This document shows, in pieces, positions 25,216 through 33,650 of a DNA stretch of 64,000 bases; positions within the stretch are counted from its first letter, which is position 1; every line of letters begins with the position of its first letter. Source of the DNA: Planctomycetota bacterium (lineage in GTDB: Bacteria; Planctomycetota; UBA1135); contig QQUA01000006.1 in the NCBI GenBank assembly GCA_008501825.1, positions 558,001-622,000 on the forward strand, in the 5' to 3' direction. A program made the position numbers and the translations under genes. The notes below the pieces were generated by a model. The model did not search any database, had not been told where the DNA came from, and worked only from the letters and a program-made list of their open reading frames with translations.

Positions 25216-26943
25216 TTAATCGATGATGACGAAAACGCTGTTGGAGACTGTACAGGTGTTGAAATCCAACGCCTGGAACCAAACTGGGCGTCCTCCGGAG
25301 AAAGCCGGCAGGTCTACGTCCACCGAAACGAATCCGTTGCCATCCGCGGTGTAAGTGCCCAGCACTTGCACCGGCAAGGAGAGATTGGCGGTGATCCAGC
25401 CGCATCCGACCAGCACCGAGGATTGGCCGCCTCCAATGAGGGAGTAGCCGATTCCTACCGTTCCCCCCGGGGACGCATGGTCTACCAGGACTTGACCGGT
25501 ACTTCCTGCCACCATGTTTTCAGTCTTCAAGGTCAGCTCGGGAGATGGAACTCGAGCGTGATCCCAGATTTTCAGCTCGTCGATGGCTACCGCACCTTGT
25601 GTGAGTTGCTGAAAATTGATCAGTCCCAGCTCACCTCCCGTCATCGGCGGGAATCCATTGTTTCGATAGTCGTGCCATCTTTGAGGTTGAAGCTGACCGT
25701 TCAAGTAGACCGCTACCTTTTGACCCAAGCCGGGGAGGTTATTTTCATCCCAAGCCAGAACGTAATGGTGCCAGAGCTCAACTTGACCGCTACCGAGTAG
25801 GCCTTCGTAGGTGTAGGTTTGAAGGTAGGAACCGGTGGAGCACATGTAGTGATTGCCGGCGGAACCACAGATACCACCACCGCCACCACCATCATTGCCG
25901 TTGAATCCCATGGCGTATCCGCTGCTTCCATCTCCGATTTCAATGAAGTACGGATTATTTCCCCACGGAATGTCGGTCGGCATCCCTTCCAACTTGGCCC
26001 AAAATTCGATGGTTCCTGCTCCGGTCGGAATGACTTGGTAGGGAAAGGTCACTGACAAATTTTGGCTGTGGTCGGCCCGGAAGGCGTTTCCGCTCACTCC
26101 CGGGACGAAACTACCTCCGGCAAAGCTGCCGTTCAGCCCGACAATGCTGTTTTCGACTTCAGCTTGGGAACCAAGGGTGTTCCAAAGCACCAACCCAGGT
26201 TCTGGAATTCTGGCATGATCCCAGATTTTCAGCTCGTCGATGGCTACCGCACCTTGAGTGAGTTGCTGAAAATTGATCAGTCCCAGCTCACCTCCCGTCA
26301 TCGGCGGGAATCCATTGTTTCGGTAGTCGTGCCATCTTTGAGGTTGAAGCTGACCGTTCAAGTAAACCGCCACTTTTTGACCCAAGCCGGGGAGGTTATT
26401 TTCATCCCAAACCAAAGCGTAGTGGTGCCAGCGCTCTACTTGACCGCTGCCAAGTAGGCTTTCATAGGAGTAGGTTTGGGTATAAACGCCAGTGGAGCAC
26501 ATGTAGTGGTCACCGGCGGAACCACAGATACCACCACCGCCACCACCATCATTGCCGTTGAATCCCATGCCGTATCCGCTGCTTCCATCTCCGATTTCAA
26601 TGAAGTACGGGTTTTGGCCCCACGGAATGTTGGTCGGCATCCCTTCCAACTTGGCCCAAAATTCGATGGTTCCTGCTCCGGTCGGAACGACTTGGTAGGG
26701 AAAGGTCACTGACAAATCCTGGCTGTGGTCGGCCCGGAAGGCGTTTCCGCTCACTCCCGGGACGAAGCTGCCTCCGGCAAAGCTGCCGTTAAGTCCAACG
26801 GCGCTGTTTTCGACTTCTTGTTGCGAGCCGAGCCTGTTCCAAAGCACTAGGCCTTCTTGACCAAAAGCGGATGGGCTCCAAGAAAGGAAGATTGCTGTCA
26901 AAAAAGTTAACAACAATCCATGGGCGTAAGCAGATGCTCTCAT
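25216..26943 (-). CDS. Secreted protein with two tandem LamG-like (concanavalin-fold) domains and shared C-terminal module
   Basis: 575 residues. Signal peptide ends near residue 28 (FLSWSPSAFGQ). Residues 31-249 and 250-~468 are two copies of one LamG/concanavalin-A-like lectin domain (TIEFWAKLEGMPT, WHHYALVWDENNLPGLGQK, VAIDELKIWDHAR), each with a Gly run after FNGND and two Cys. The copies differ at only about 18 positions. The last ~107 residues are the shared module (VGIGYSLIGGGQSS ... RPVWFQALDF). Such domains bind carbohydrate or protein ligands outside the cell. Upstream of it on the same strand is the CX3C protein gene, separated by a strong terminator. Confidence 0.86.
   Translation of the reverse strand: MRASAYAHGLLLTFLTAIFLSWSPSAFGQEGLVLWNRLGSQQEVENSAVGLNGSFAGGSFVPGVSGNAFRADHSQDLSVTFPYQVVPTGAGTIEFWAKLEGMPTNIPWGQNPYFIEIGDGSSGYGMGFNGNDGGGGGGICGSAGDHYMCSTGVYTQTYSYESLLGSGQVERWHHYALVWDENNLPGLGQKVAVYLNGQLQPQRWHDYRNNGFPPMTGGELGLINFQQLTQGAVAIDELKIWDHARIPEPGLVLWNTLGSQAEVENSIVGLNGSFAGGSFVPGVSGNAFRADHSQNLSVTFPYQVIPTGAGTIEFWAKLEGMPTDIPWGNNPYFIEIGDGSSGYAMGFNGNDGGGGGGICGSAGNHYMCSTGSYLQTYTYEGLLGSGQVELWHHYVLAWDENNLPGLGQKVAVYLNGQLQPQRWHDYRNNGFPPMTGGELGLINFQQLTQGAVAIDELKIWDHARVPSPELTLKTENMVAGSTGQVLVDHASPGGTVGIGYSLIGGGQSSVLVGCGWITANLSLPVQVLGTYTADGNGFVSVDVDLPAFSGGRPVWFQALDFNTCTVSNSVFVIID
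25540..26196 (-). repeat. Tandem duplication, copy 2 (657-bp unit)
   Basis: Second in-frame copy of a 219-residue LamG-like unit, directly adjoining copy 1. Nucleotide sequences remain nearly identical over long stretches, for example around the Gly-run and the TCATCGGCGGGAATCCATTG segment. Confidence 0.85.
26197..26853 (-). repeat. Tandem duplication, copy 1 (657-bp unit)
   Basis: First in-frame copy of the 219-residue LamG-like unit. Boundaries were set by the repeated GLVLWN-x-LGSQ start of each copy. Confidence 0.85.
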
Positions 26944-27046
26944 GGCTTATGTTCCTTGAAAACAAGGAGAAAAGGAGGATTGTGAGTAAGAGCGGAAGAT
27001 CCCGCTCATTTCCCCAGTGGGACGCACGCCAGTAAGCGAGTCAGAA

Positions 27047-27086
27047 AATTTCAAAAGCGCCTTCCCGCTAAACAGCGGAAAGGCGC
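27047..27086 (-). terminator. Strong intrinsic terminator of the CX3C protein gene
   Basis: On the minus strand GCGCCTT-t-CCGCT, loop GTTT, AGCGG-g-AAGGCGC, a 12-bp stem with one mismatch, followed by TTTTGAAATTTT. It lies directly after the stop at 27106. Confidence 0.82.
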
Positions 27087-27105
27087 GTTCACCGAATTCC
27101 TGAAC

Positions 27106-27651
27106 TTAGGAGTTCGTTACCCAACCGAAGATATCGCCCATGCAAACTGCATAGCATTCACCGGCTTCCACGCCACAACGGACGATACATCCGTAGGTTT
27201 GGCAATTATCCAAACAACCCTGGTGAGAATCCCAGCACTGGGTCATGCAAGATCCAGAATTGGCCTCTTCATCCTTACTGAGTTCCTGAGAAGTGCGGAA
27301 AAGAAGACCGCTCATGGCGAGGCCGAAAACCTGATGCTGAGCGGAATCCTCTTCGATCTTCTTGGCCCACTCGAAAAAATCCCGAGCTTCTTGAAGCACG
27401 ACTTTCAGATTTTCTTTTTCCAACTTCTCGACTTTGTCCTTGGGAGGGAAGTCTTTGAGAATGTCTTTTGCCAGAAGGCGGATTTCCTTGGTGGTTTTGG
27501 CCAGGTCGTCCTGGAGATGGGCGCTCTCCGATTCGATTGCCGCGGGGGCGGAGCTGGCCTGAAGGTCAGAATTGCCGGGGAAAACCAGCCCCAACAAGAC
27601 CAGGCCAGTGAAGCCAATGAGGATGGGAAAGCTTTGCTTTAGGTAACTCAT
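27106..27651 (-). CDS. Exported protein with C-terminal four-fold CX3C (twin CX3C pair) domain
   Basis: 181 residues, family not recognised. An N-terminal hydrophobic segment (ILIGFTGLVLLGLVFPG) acts as signal or anchor. Residues ~45-100 are strongly helical and charged (LAKTTKEIRLLAKDILKDF, KVEKLEKENLK), suggesting a coiled coil. The C-terminus holds eight Cys in the exact order CX3C-X6-CX3C-X4-CX3C-X6-CX3C, two matched helical-hairpin-like units. In other proteins paired CX3C motifs make disulfide-locked helical hairpins; that comparison is structural, not homology. It has its own strong terminator and appears monocistronic. Envelope location is likely, function unknown. Confidence 0.72.
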   Translation of the reverse strand: MSYLKQSFPILIGFTGLVLLGLVFPGNSDLQASSAPAAIESESAHLQDDLAKTTKEIRLLAKDILKDFPPKDKVEKLEKENLKVVLQEARDFFEWAKKIEEDSAQHQVFGLAMSGLLFRTSQELSKDEEANSGSCMTQCWDSHQGCLDNCQTYGCIVRCGVEAGECYAVCMGDIFGWVTNS

Positions 27652-27853
27652 TTTGGTTTCTCCACTTTTCGGGTCAGGTAGTTGAAAATCCCTGTCCCTT
27701 CTCCTGAATGAACAAGAATCCCGTCCTGTGGGAACTGCAGATTGCGAAAAATTTCAGTGAATCTTGCTCGTTGACGTTTCTATATAGAATGTGTTCCCAA
27801 GCGATTGGAAGCAGGGGACCCAAGACGACCTTTCAGTTTTTCATGAGCTAAAA

Positions 27854-28411
27854 ATGGAGGAGAAGGCGGAAGCAAACGATTCTTACAGGCAAGGCGGCCT
27901 GTTGGGTTCCTTTCCTCACCTTTATCCCCAGGTGGAAGCCTTGGCCAGGGCTACTTTGGCTCGCCGCGGGGCGAACGCCTCCCTCAGTACCCACTCTCTT
28001 TTAAGTGAAGCCTATTTGAAGCTCGACCGCTCCCAATCCCTTCCTTTTCAAAATAGGGAGCACTTCATGAAGGTTTTGGCCATGGTCATGCGGCAGATCT
28101 TGGTCAATCGATTTCGGGCAAAGCAAACTCAAAAACGAGGTGGGGGGGTCATGACTTTCCCCTTCCAAGAAGAACTCATCGCCGCCGTGGGGCGTAGCCT
28201 GGATCCAGTTGCCATTCATGAAGCCTTAAAGAAACTGGGTGAAGTCGACCCGATTGCCGAACAACTGGTGACCCTGCGCTTTTTTTGCGGGTTTACCGAA
28301 GCCGAGGCGTCCGAGGCACTCGGAATCACTCAAAACCAGGCCAAAGTATGCTGGCGGTTTTCCAAGGTCGTATTGGAACGAATCCTTGGAGACCCCAGGG
28401 GCTACGGATGA
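27854..28411 (+). CDS. ECF-type sigma factor (planctomycete Sig-70_X6-like)
   Basis: About 185 residues from ATG at 27854; a GTG at 27791 would add 21 residues, but a TATAGAAT-like -10 element just before it suggests transcription begins near there. The family pattern is clear: PHLYPQVEALARATLARRG, LLSEAYLKL (usual form LVHEAYLRL), FQNREHFMKVLAMVMRQILV (usual form NRAHFFAIAARAMRRILVD), and region 4 VTLRFFCGFTEAEASEALGI. Such sigmas are abundant in planctomycetes and often accompany kinases. The next genes are a propeller protein and a kinase-TPR gene on the same strand. Confidence 0.84.
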   Translation: MEEKAEANDSYRQGGLLGSFPHLYPQVEALARATLARRGANASLSTHSLLSEAYLKLDRSQSLPFQNREHFMKVLAMVMRQILVNRFRAKQTQKRGGGVMTFPFQEELIAAVGRSLDPVAIHEALKKLGEVDPIAEQLVTLRFFCGFTEAEASEALGITQNQAKVCWRFSKVVLERILGDPRGYG

Positions 28412-28534
28412 ACCTGGGCGACTAGCGGCACTCTATACAATGGAAAAATGGGGAGGGTTTCCACTCCTCCCGTGTCATGGTTCACCATTCGGGCTCCCCT
28501 TCGCCCGGCTTCACCCCTTTCCCCTCTCCCCCCC

Positions 28535-30232
28535 ATGAGAACAACGCTATTTTTCTGCTCAGTCCTTGCCCTTGGACTCAGCAGTTCCCTGCATGCCCAG
28601 CGCGTTGGTGGAGGTCTGGTCAAGACCCAATCCTGGTACGGCGTCAGCACCGGTGACCTGTTCGGGCTCGCCATCACCAAATTGGACGACCTCGATGGCG
28701 ACGGCGTCCTGGACATTGGCATTGGTGCCCCTGGCGTCGACAGTGGAGGCGTGGACAACGTTGGCTACGCCGAAATCCGATCGTCCGATTCTGGAGCCCT
28801 GTTGGCCAGCTTCAACGGGAGTGGCGGAACCAGCTTCGAAAATTTCGGCCAAGGCTTTGCCGGCATGGCGGACATGAACGGCGACGGCATCGGCGACTAC
28901 GCCATCGGTGCTCCGGGCCTGGGCGACGGCGTCGTCTACCTTTACTCCGGCGCCGATCACACCATGTTGCAAACCGTTTCGGCCCCGATCACGGCGGTAG
29001 ATTTCGGCGAGCAGATCGCCTCCCTTGGGGACGTCAACGGCGACGGAGTCCATGACTATCTGGTCGGTGCGCCGGATTCGAGTAGCGCTGGCATGACCCG
29101 GTGCGGCGGCGTTTTCGTGATTTCCGGCCTCGACGGTTCCGTCATTCGAACGCACTACGGAACCAGCAGTTATGACTACCTTGGCGACACCCTGGCCAAC
29201 CTCGGCGATCTCGATTTGGACGGTGTCCCCGACTACGGTAGTGCCACCACTGGTTCCGATCCCGGTGGCTTGACGAGCGCCGGCTCGGCCTGGGCATGGA
29301 GCGGCGCCACCGGTTCCTTGATCCACGAGTGGCATGGAACCACGGACTATCAATACTTCGGATGGGCAATTGGAAGTGCCGGCGACGCCGACGCCGATGG
29401 GATTCCTGACGTCGCCGTCGGTTCCCCGCTCGAGGATCCCATTTCCCTCGACGAGGGCATCGTTCGGGTTTACTCCGGCGCCACCGGCTTCCTGCTTTGG
29501 AGCTGGCATCCGACCAAGGAAATCGAGCATGCCGGCAAGGACCTGGACACCATCGGCGACCTCAACCTCGATGGCCACGACGATCTTCTGGTGGGGGCCG
29601 ATGGATGGGCTTGGGGTGGTCGCGTCTACCTTCTTTCCGGTCTCGACGGCAGCTTGCTGCACATTTGCGAAAGCGAAGGCTGGTCTCACGATATGGGAGC
29701 CAAGGTCAGGGGCCTTGGCGACATCGACGGAGACGGTGAGTTGGAAGCTTTGGCGACGGCGAGTTCGGCTTGGAACAACGGGCCGACTCCAGGTGGCGTC
29801 TACCTCTACACTTATTCGCCTTTCATGACCGCCGATACCAATACGATTTCGGCGGCAGCCGGTGGAACCGTCACCTTAAGCCTCGACTTTCCGGCGGATA
29901 CCATTAACAGTGCCTCTTATCACTACTACGGCCTTCTCGCCTCCGGCACCGGCACCGGACCGACCACCTTGGCCGGTTGGACCGTTCCTCTGACGCCGGA
30001 CGGACTTTTCGCTCAGACTCTTGCCGATTCCTATCCGCCCCAAGTAAGTGCCGGTCGCGATTTACTGGACGCCGATGGGGACGGAAGTATCCTCATTAGT
30101 TTCGCTCCGGGTTCGGCGAGTTCCCTGATTAACAGTACCTATTACCTGTGCGTTCTGCATTATGAAGCTCCGCCTTGGGAAACTCTCGTTGGAGGGCCTT
30201 CCTTGGCGGTGCCGTTGACCATCCTTCCCTGA
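28535..30232 (+). CDS. Secreted FG-GAP propeller protein
   Basis: About 565 residues from ATG at 28535, which opens into a signal peptide (MRTTLFFCSVLALGLSSSLHA); an upstream extension is proline-rich and unlikely. FG-GAP blades have cores LDDLDGDGVLDIGIGAP, MADMNGDGIGDYAIGAP, LGDVNGDGVHDYLVGAP, LGDLDLDGVPDYGSA, AGDADADGIPDVAVGSP and IGDLNLDGHDDLLVGA. The C-terminal module (LLASGTGTGPTTLAGW, PLTPDGLF) matches that of the propeller protein ending at 17275. Lies between an ECF sigma gene and a kinase gene, all on the plus strand; a perfect hairpin separates it from the kinase. Confidence 0.88.
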   Translation: MRTTLFFCSVLALGLSSSLHAQRVGGGLVKTQSWYGVSTGDLFGLAITKLDDLDGDGVLDIGIGAPGVDSGGVDNVGYAEIRSSDSGALLASFNGSGGTSFENFGQGFAGMADMNGDGIGDYAIGAPGLGDGVVYLYSGADHTMLQTVSAPITAVDFGEQIASLGDVNGDGVHDYLVGAPDSSSAGMTRCGGVFVISGLDGSVIRTHYGTSSYDYLGDTLANLGDLDLDGVPDYGSATTGSDPGGLTSAGSAWAWSGATGSLIHEWHGTTDYQYFGWAIGSAGDADADGIPDVAVGSPLEDPISLDEGIVRVYSGATGFLLWSWHPTKEIEHAGKDLDTIGDLNLDGHDDLLVGADGWAWGGRVYLLSGLDGSLLHICESEGWSHDMGAKVRGLGDIDGDGELEALATASSAWNNGPTPGGVYLYTYSPFMTADTNTISAAAGGTVTLSLDFPADTINSASYHYYGLLASGTGTGPTTLAGWTVPLTPDGLFAQTLADSYPPQVSAGRDLLDADGDGSILISFAPGSASSLINSTYYLCVLHYEAPPWETLVGGPSLAVPLTILP

Positions 30233-30254
30233 GCGGCACCGAAGCCGTTACTCC

Positions 30255-30284
30255 GAGCTTCCGCGTCTCTTGATGCGGAAGCTC
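30255..30284 (+). terminator. Terminator-like hairpin after the propeller gene
   Basis: Perfect 10-bp stem, GAGCTTCCGC (30255-30264) with GCGGAAGCTC (30275-30284), loop 10 bases. Followed by a moderately T-rich stretch. Confidence 0.65.
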
Positions 30285-30366
30285 GACCTCATTCATTTCA
30301 AGTAGAAGCGTTATCTTCTGCATGATTCGCTATATTCCTTAGGGATACCATTCTTTTGAGAAAACC

Positions 30367-33300
30367 ATGAAATCAAACCATTGGAAGGAAGCCGCGGAGG
30401 TCTTTAAGAAAGTCCTTGAAGCCGAAGTCGATTCTCAGGAGGAAGTCCTCCGGCGACTTTGTACGGGAAATCCGGAGCTTCGCCAAGAAGTGGAAGCTTT
30501 GCTGGCTGCGAGGGTGGAAGAAAATTCATTTTTAGAAACGCCACTTCTCCATGCCATTCGGGAGCAGCTTGAACAACGGCAACTTGCCACGGTTCAAGGT
30601 CACCAGCTTAGAGCGTACCGACTGGAAAAGATTTTGGGAGAGGGTTCTATGGGGGTAGTTTTCGAGGCAACTCGAGAAAACCCGAAACGCACCGTGGCCA
30701 TTAAGATCATGCGCCAACCCCTGTTGGCGGGAAAAGATCCGCGAAGATTTTTTGAATTGGAAGTTCAAAGCCTGGCTCTACTCCAGCATCCCAACATTGC
30801 AACTTTGTACGATTCGGGATTCACCGAAGATGGCACTCCATATTTGGTATTGGAAAAGGTTTCGGGAAGGCCATTAAGCGAATACTTGAAGGACCGGCCT
30901 TTTTCCGAAAAAGAGCTTTTGGGTATCTTCTTGCAAGTTCTTGATGCCATGGGGCACGCCCACCGAAGGGGCGTCATTCATGGAGATATCAAGCCGTCCA
31001 ACATCATGGTTTTGGATGCGGGAAAGGCATCGAGTAAATCCTTGAAGGTCAAGGTTCTGGACTTCGGTCTGGCGCGGATCTTCGATGCCGGTCAAAGCCT
31101 AAGCCGCTGGCCTTCCAAAATTGGAGGCATCCAGGGGACCCTTCCTTATTTGAGCCCGGAAATGATCAGCGGCGATCTTGCCAAAATCGATACCCGGTCT
31201 GACGTATATGCCCTGGGTGTTCTGCTCTATCAAATGGTTACTGGAAAGCTGCCGATCGACGTAGGCAATCTTAGTCTTCCTGCAGGGGCCCGAGCCATTT
31301 GTGAGCAAACTCCGATGGATCCGCGGGGTTTTAACTCTCAGCTTTCCAAGGATCTTTCTCTTATCATCATGAAAGCCATTGAAAAGGATCCGGACCGGAG
31401 ATATCAGGCGGTTTCGAACTTTTTGGAGGATCTAATGAGGTATCGAGAAGGCAGAACCATTCTTGCAAGGCCGGCCAGCCGGATTTATTTGCTTCGGAAG
31501 TTCGTTTGGCGGCATCGCCTTACGTCAACTCTGGTGGCCACCCTGGTCATCGCCTCCTGCTTGTATTTGATTTCTTATTTCAATTACATGCGGCAAATCC
31601 AAACGATTCAAGCCGCGGAGATTGATTCCTATTCTCGCACGGCCGAAGCAGCTCGCCTGTTTCAAATCGCCATGGACTTTGCTCGCCGCGGCGCCCCGAA
31701 AGAAGAGGTCGTGCAAGCTCTCGATCAGTGTCTTGTGACCGATCCGAACTATGCGGCAGGCTATTACCAGCGGGCGGAGTTCACCAAGCCGTCTTGGGTC
31801 GAACTAGTGCAACCCGACGACGAACGGGAAATCCGGGAGCGAATGGAACGATCGATCCAAGATTACTGGGCAGCCCATTACGCCAGCGGCGGTGAGTATG
31901 AATCGATTTCAAAAGCTAACCAAGCTTGGATGGCGGTGGAACATTTGGCCCAATTCCGTGGTGAAGGATCGGGGATGCCGCGAGCTTTGGTGCAGATCGC
32001 CAATTTGCTTACCTTCGGTTCGCGACTTCTCGGCGGTGACACCTCCATGCAAAGAGCTGAGGATTTGCTTCTTCGAGTGAAAAGGCTAGATCCATCGGAT
32101 AGCTATGCCCGGGCGGTAAAGTTTTCCCTGCTCGTGCGAACCTATCAACGGCAACAAGCGTTGGCTTTGATGGAGGGAACCCCGGCAGGTTCGGAGTTCT
32201 GGCTTCTGAAAGAAGTATGGGCTTCGGTCGGCTTGTTGCGCGAGCGGATGTATTTGGCGCCAGGAGAATCTGCAAACCCCGATGCCTCCCCTCGGCTTGC
32301 TGCGGAAGCTTGGAAACGGGCTTTGGAGTTGGAACCGTCCATGCCCCTGTTCCATCTCAATTACGGGCGCTCCATAAGGGAAAGTGGATTGCACAATGCG
32401 GTGGCCGAGGCTTGGAAGTCTTGCAAAACAGCCGTTGCCCTAGCTCCCGATTTGATTCAGGCTCGCATTAACTTTGCTTATCTAATGCGAGAAGTCGGCG
32501 ATTTACCAGGAGCTTGCCGCGAATTGAAATGGGTACTGGGGCGATTGCCCAATTTGCACGGCGCAAGGAATTCATTGATCGAGTGGCAAACAAGCCTAGG
32601 GAATTTTGAGGCGGCCTTGGAAGAGCTGGAAGTGGCTTGCCGCAAGGATCCAAAGGAGCTCTCCTATTGGAGTTCCCGCGTTCAAATTTTGGGGATGGTG
32701 GATCGAAGAGAAGAAGCGATTTCCGTCGCCAAGGAATGCGGGAAACACTTCTCACAATCGGCGGGTGCTCATTATCTGTTGGGGAAGGCGCTTTGGGATG
32801 ACGAAAAGTACTCCGAAGGAGAAGCCGCTTTTCAGGAAGCTTTGGCGTTGAAGCCAGGCTTTGCTCCTGTAGGAGTAGAGCAAGCGAGGCGAATGGAGAT
32901 GGAAGAGAAACTCCTGGAAGCGAAGCAGAGGATTCAAGATCAACTGGCCGTCACGCCATCGGATCCGTTCGTCCTCGTCTATGCCGTGGCTTTCTCCGAC
33001 AGACGGTTCCCGGAGGAAAGCGTCGGTTATTGGAGCGTATTGGTCGAGCCGGAACGAGAGTGGCATGAATGGCTAGCCATTGCCAGGGAATTTCAAGCGG
33101 AAGAAAACTTCGGCCGTCAGATCCAGATCTTGAATCAAGCGAGAAGTCGAGCGGAAAAGTTTTATTTAGAATTGTATCTTCCTCTTGGAGAAGCCTTGCT
33201 CTTCTGTCCCGAGAAGAACTTTCGAGATTATGCCTTGGCCGAAGAGGTTCTCCATTTCGCGCAAGCGAAGTCAGGTTGGATTCTTGCCAAGGATCTTTAT

Positions 33301-33558
33301 GCCCGTGCCTTGACTCACTTGGGAAAACATCAAGAGGCTCTTGACTATTGGAAGGAGGTTCGCTCATTTCGGCCGGACGATCCGGAAGTTTTGGCTTACT
33401 CCGCCATCTGTGAAGCGGTCTTGGGGCTGGACGACCAGGCGAACTTTGATCGATTCCGTTCCTTGGCACTAGTGGCCGACCAAGAAAAAGCCAGAATACG
33501 ATTGACCGAAATCTACCAGGAATTGGAATCCGGTTTGGATAAGGTTCCGTGGCAATAG
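30367..33558 (+). CDS. Membrane Ser/Thr protein kinase (non-RD) with C-terminal TPR array
   Basis: 1063 residues. Helical N-terminus, then the kinase domain: GEGSMGVVFEA, K113, catalytic loop H205-G-D207-IKPSN, VLDFGLAR, GTLPYLSPEM, SDVYALGVLLYQMVTG. The usual HRD arginine is Gly, so this is a non-RD kinase. One membrane span at about 385-407 (LVATLVIASCLYLISYF). The remaining ~640 residues are TPR-like helices (ALEDLVRYRE is not part of them; clear units are YYQRAEF, AWKRALELEPSMPLFHLNYG, HYLLGKALWDDEKYSEGEAAFQEALAL, ALTHLGKHQEALDYWKEV). Outside TPRs probably bind peptides or partner proteins. Downstream of a sigma gene and a propeller gene. Confidence 0.9.
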   Translation: MKSNHWKEAAEVFKKVLEAEVDSQEEVLRRLCTGNPELRQEVEALLAARVEENSFLETPLLHAIREQLEQRQLATVQGHQLRAYRLEKILGEGSMGVVFEATRENPKRTVAIKIMRQPLLAGKDPRRFFELEVQSLALLQHPNIATLYDSGFTEDGTPYLVLEKVSGRPLSEYLKDRPFSEKELLGIFLQVLDAMGHAHRRGVIHGDIKPSNIMVLDAGKASSKSLKVKVLDFGLARIFDAGQSLSRWPSKIGGIQGTLPYLSPEMISGDLAKIDTRSDVYALGVLLYQMVTGKLPIDVGNLSLPAGARAICEQTPMDPRGFNSQLSKDLSLIIMKAIEKDPDRRYQAVSNFLEDLMRYREGRTILARPASRIYLLRKFVWRHRLTSTLVATLVIASCLYLISYFNYMRQIQTIQAAEIDSYSRTAEAARLFQIAMDFARRGAPKEEVVQALDQCLVTDPNYAAGYYQRAEFTKPSWVELVQPDDEREIRERMERSIQDYWAAHYASGGEYESISKANQAWMAVEHLAQFRGEGSGMPRALVQIANLLTFGSRLLGGDTSMQRAEDLLLRVKRLDPSDSYARAVKFSLLVRTYQRQQALALMEGTPAGSEFWLLKEVWASVGLLRERMYLAPGESANPDASPRLAAEAWKRALELEPSMPLFHLNYGRSIRESGLHNAVAEAWKSCKTAVALAPDLIQARINFAYLMREVGDLPGACRELKWVLGRLPNLHGARNSLIEWQTSLGNFEAALEELEVACRKDPKELSYWSSRVQILGMVDRREEAISVAKECGKHFSQSAGAHYLLGKALWDDEKYSEGEAAFQEALALKPGFAPVGVEQARRMEMEEKLLEAKQRIQDQLAVTPSDPFVLVYAVAFSDRRFPEESVGYWSVLVEPEREWHEWLAIAREFQAEENFGRQIQILNQARSRAEKFYLELYLPLGEALLFCPEKNFRDYALAEEVLHFAQAKSGWILAKDLYARALTHLGKHQEALDYWKEVRSFRPDDPEVLAYSAICEAVLGLDDQANFDRFRSLALVADQEKARIRLTEIYQELESGLDKVPWQ

Positions 33559-33602
33559 ATTCCGGCGCTAACGGAAGATAAAGCCCGGTTTGCAGGAAAC
33601 GA

Positions 33603-33628
33603 AAGGCGGCCGTGGATTCGACCGCCTT
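33603..33628. terminator. Terminator-like hairpin between convergent genes
   Basis: AAGGCGG (33603-33609) pairs with CCGCCTT (33622-33628). Located between the stop of the kinase-TPR gene and the stop of the propeller gene on the other strand. Confidence 0.5.
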
Positions 33629-33650
33629 CCGTCCATTCCCTGAATCTATC

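Noticed and set aside
25540..26853. Repeats as a CRISPR array or mobile element
   Set aside because: Units are 657 bp, coding, in frame and without spacers or terminal inverted repeats.
28559..29689. 376-codon open frame on the minus strand opposite the propeller gene
   Set aside because: Repetitive Asp/Gly codons of the FG-GAP repeats create the antisense frame; it has no signal peptide or family motif.
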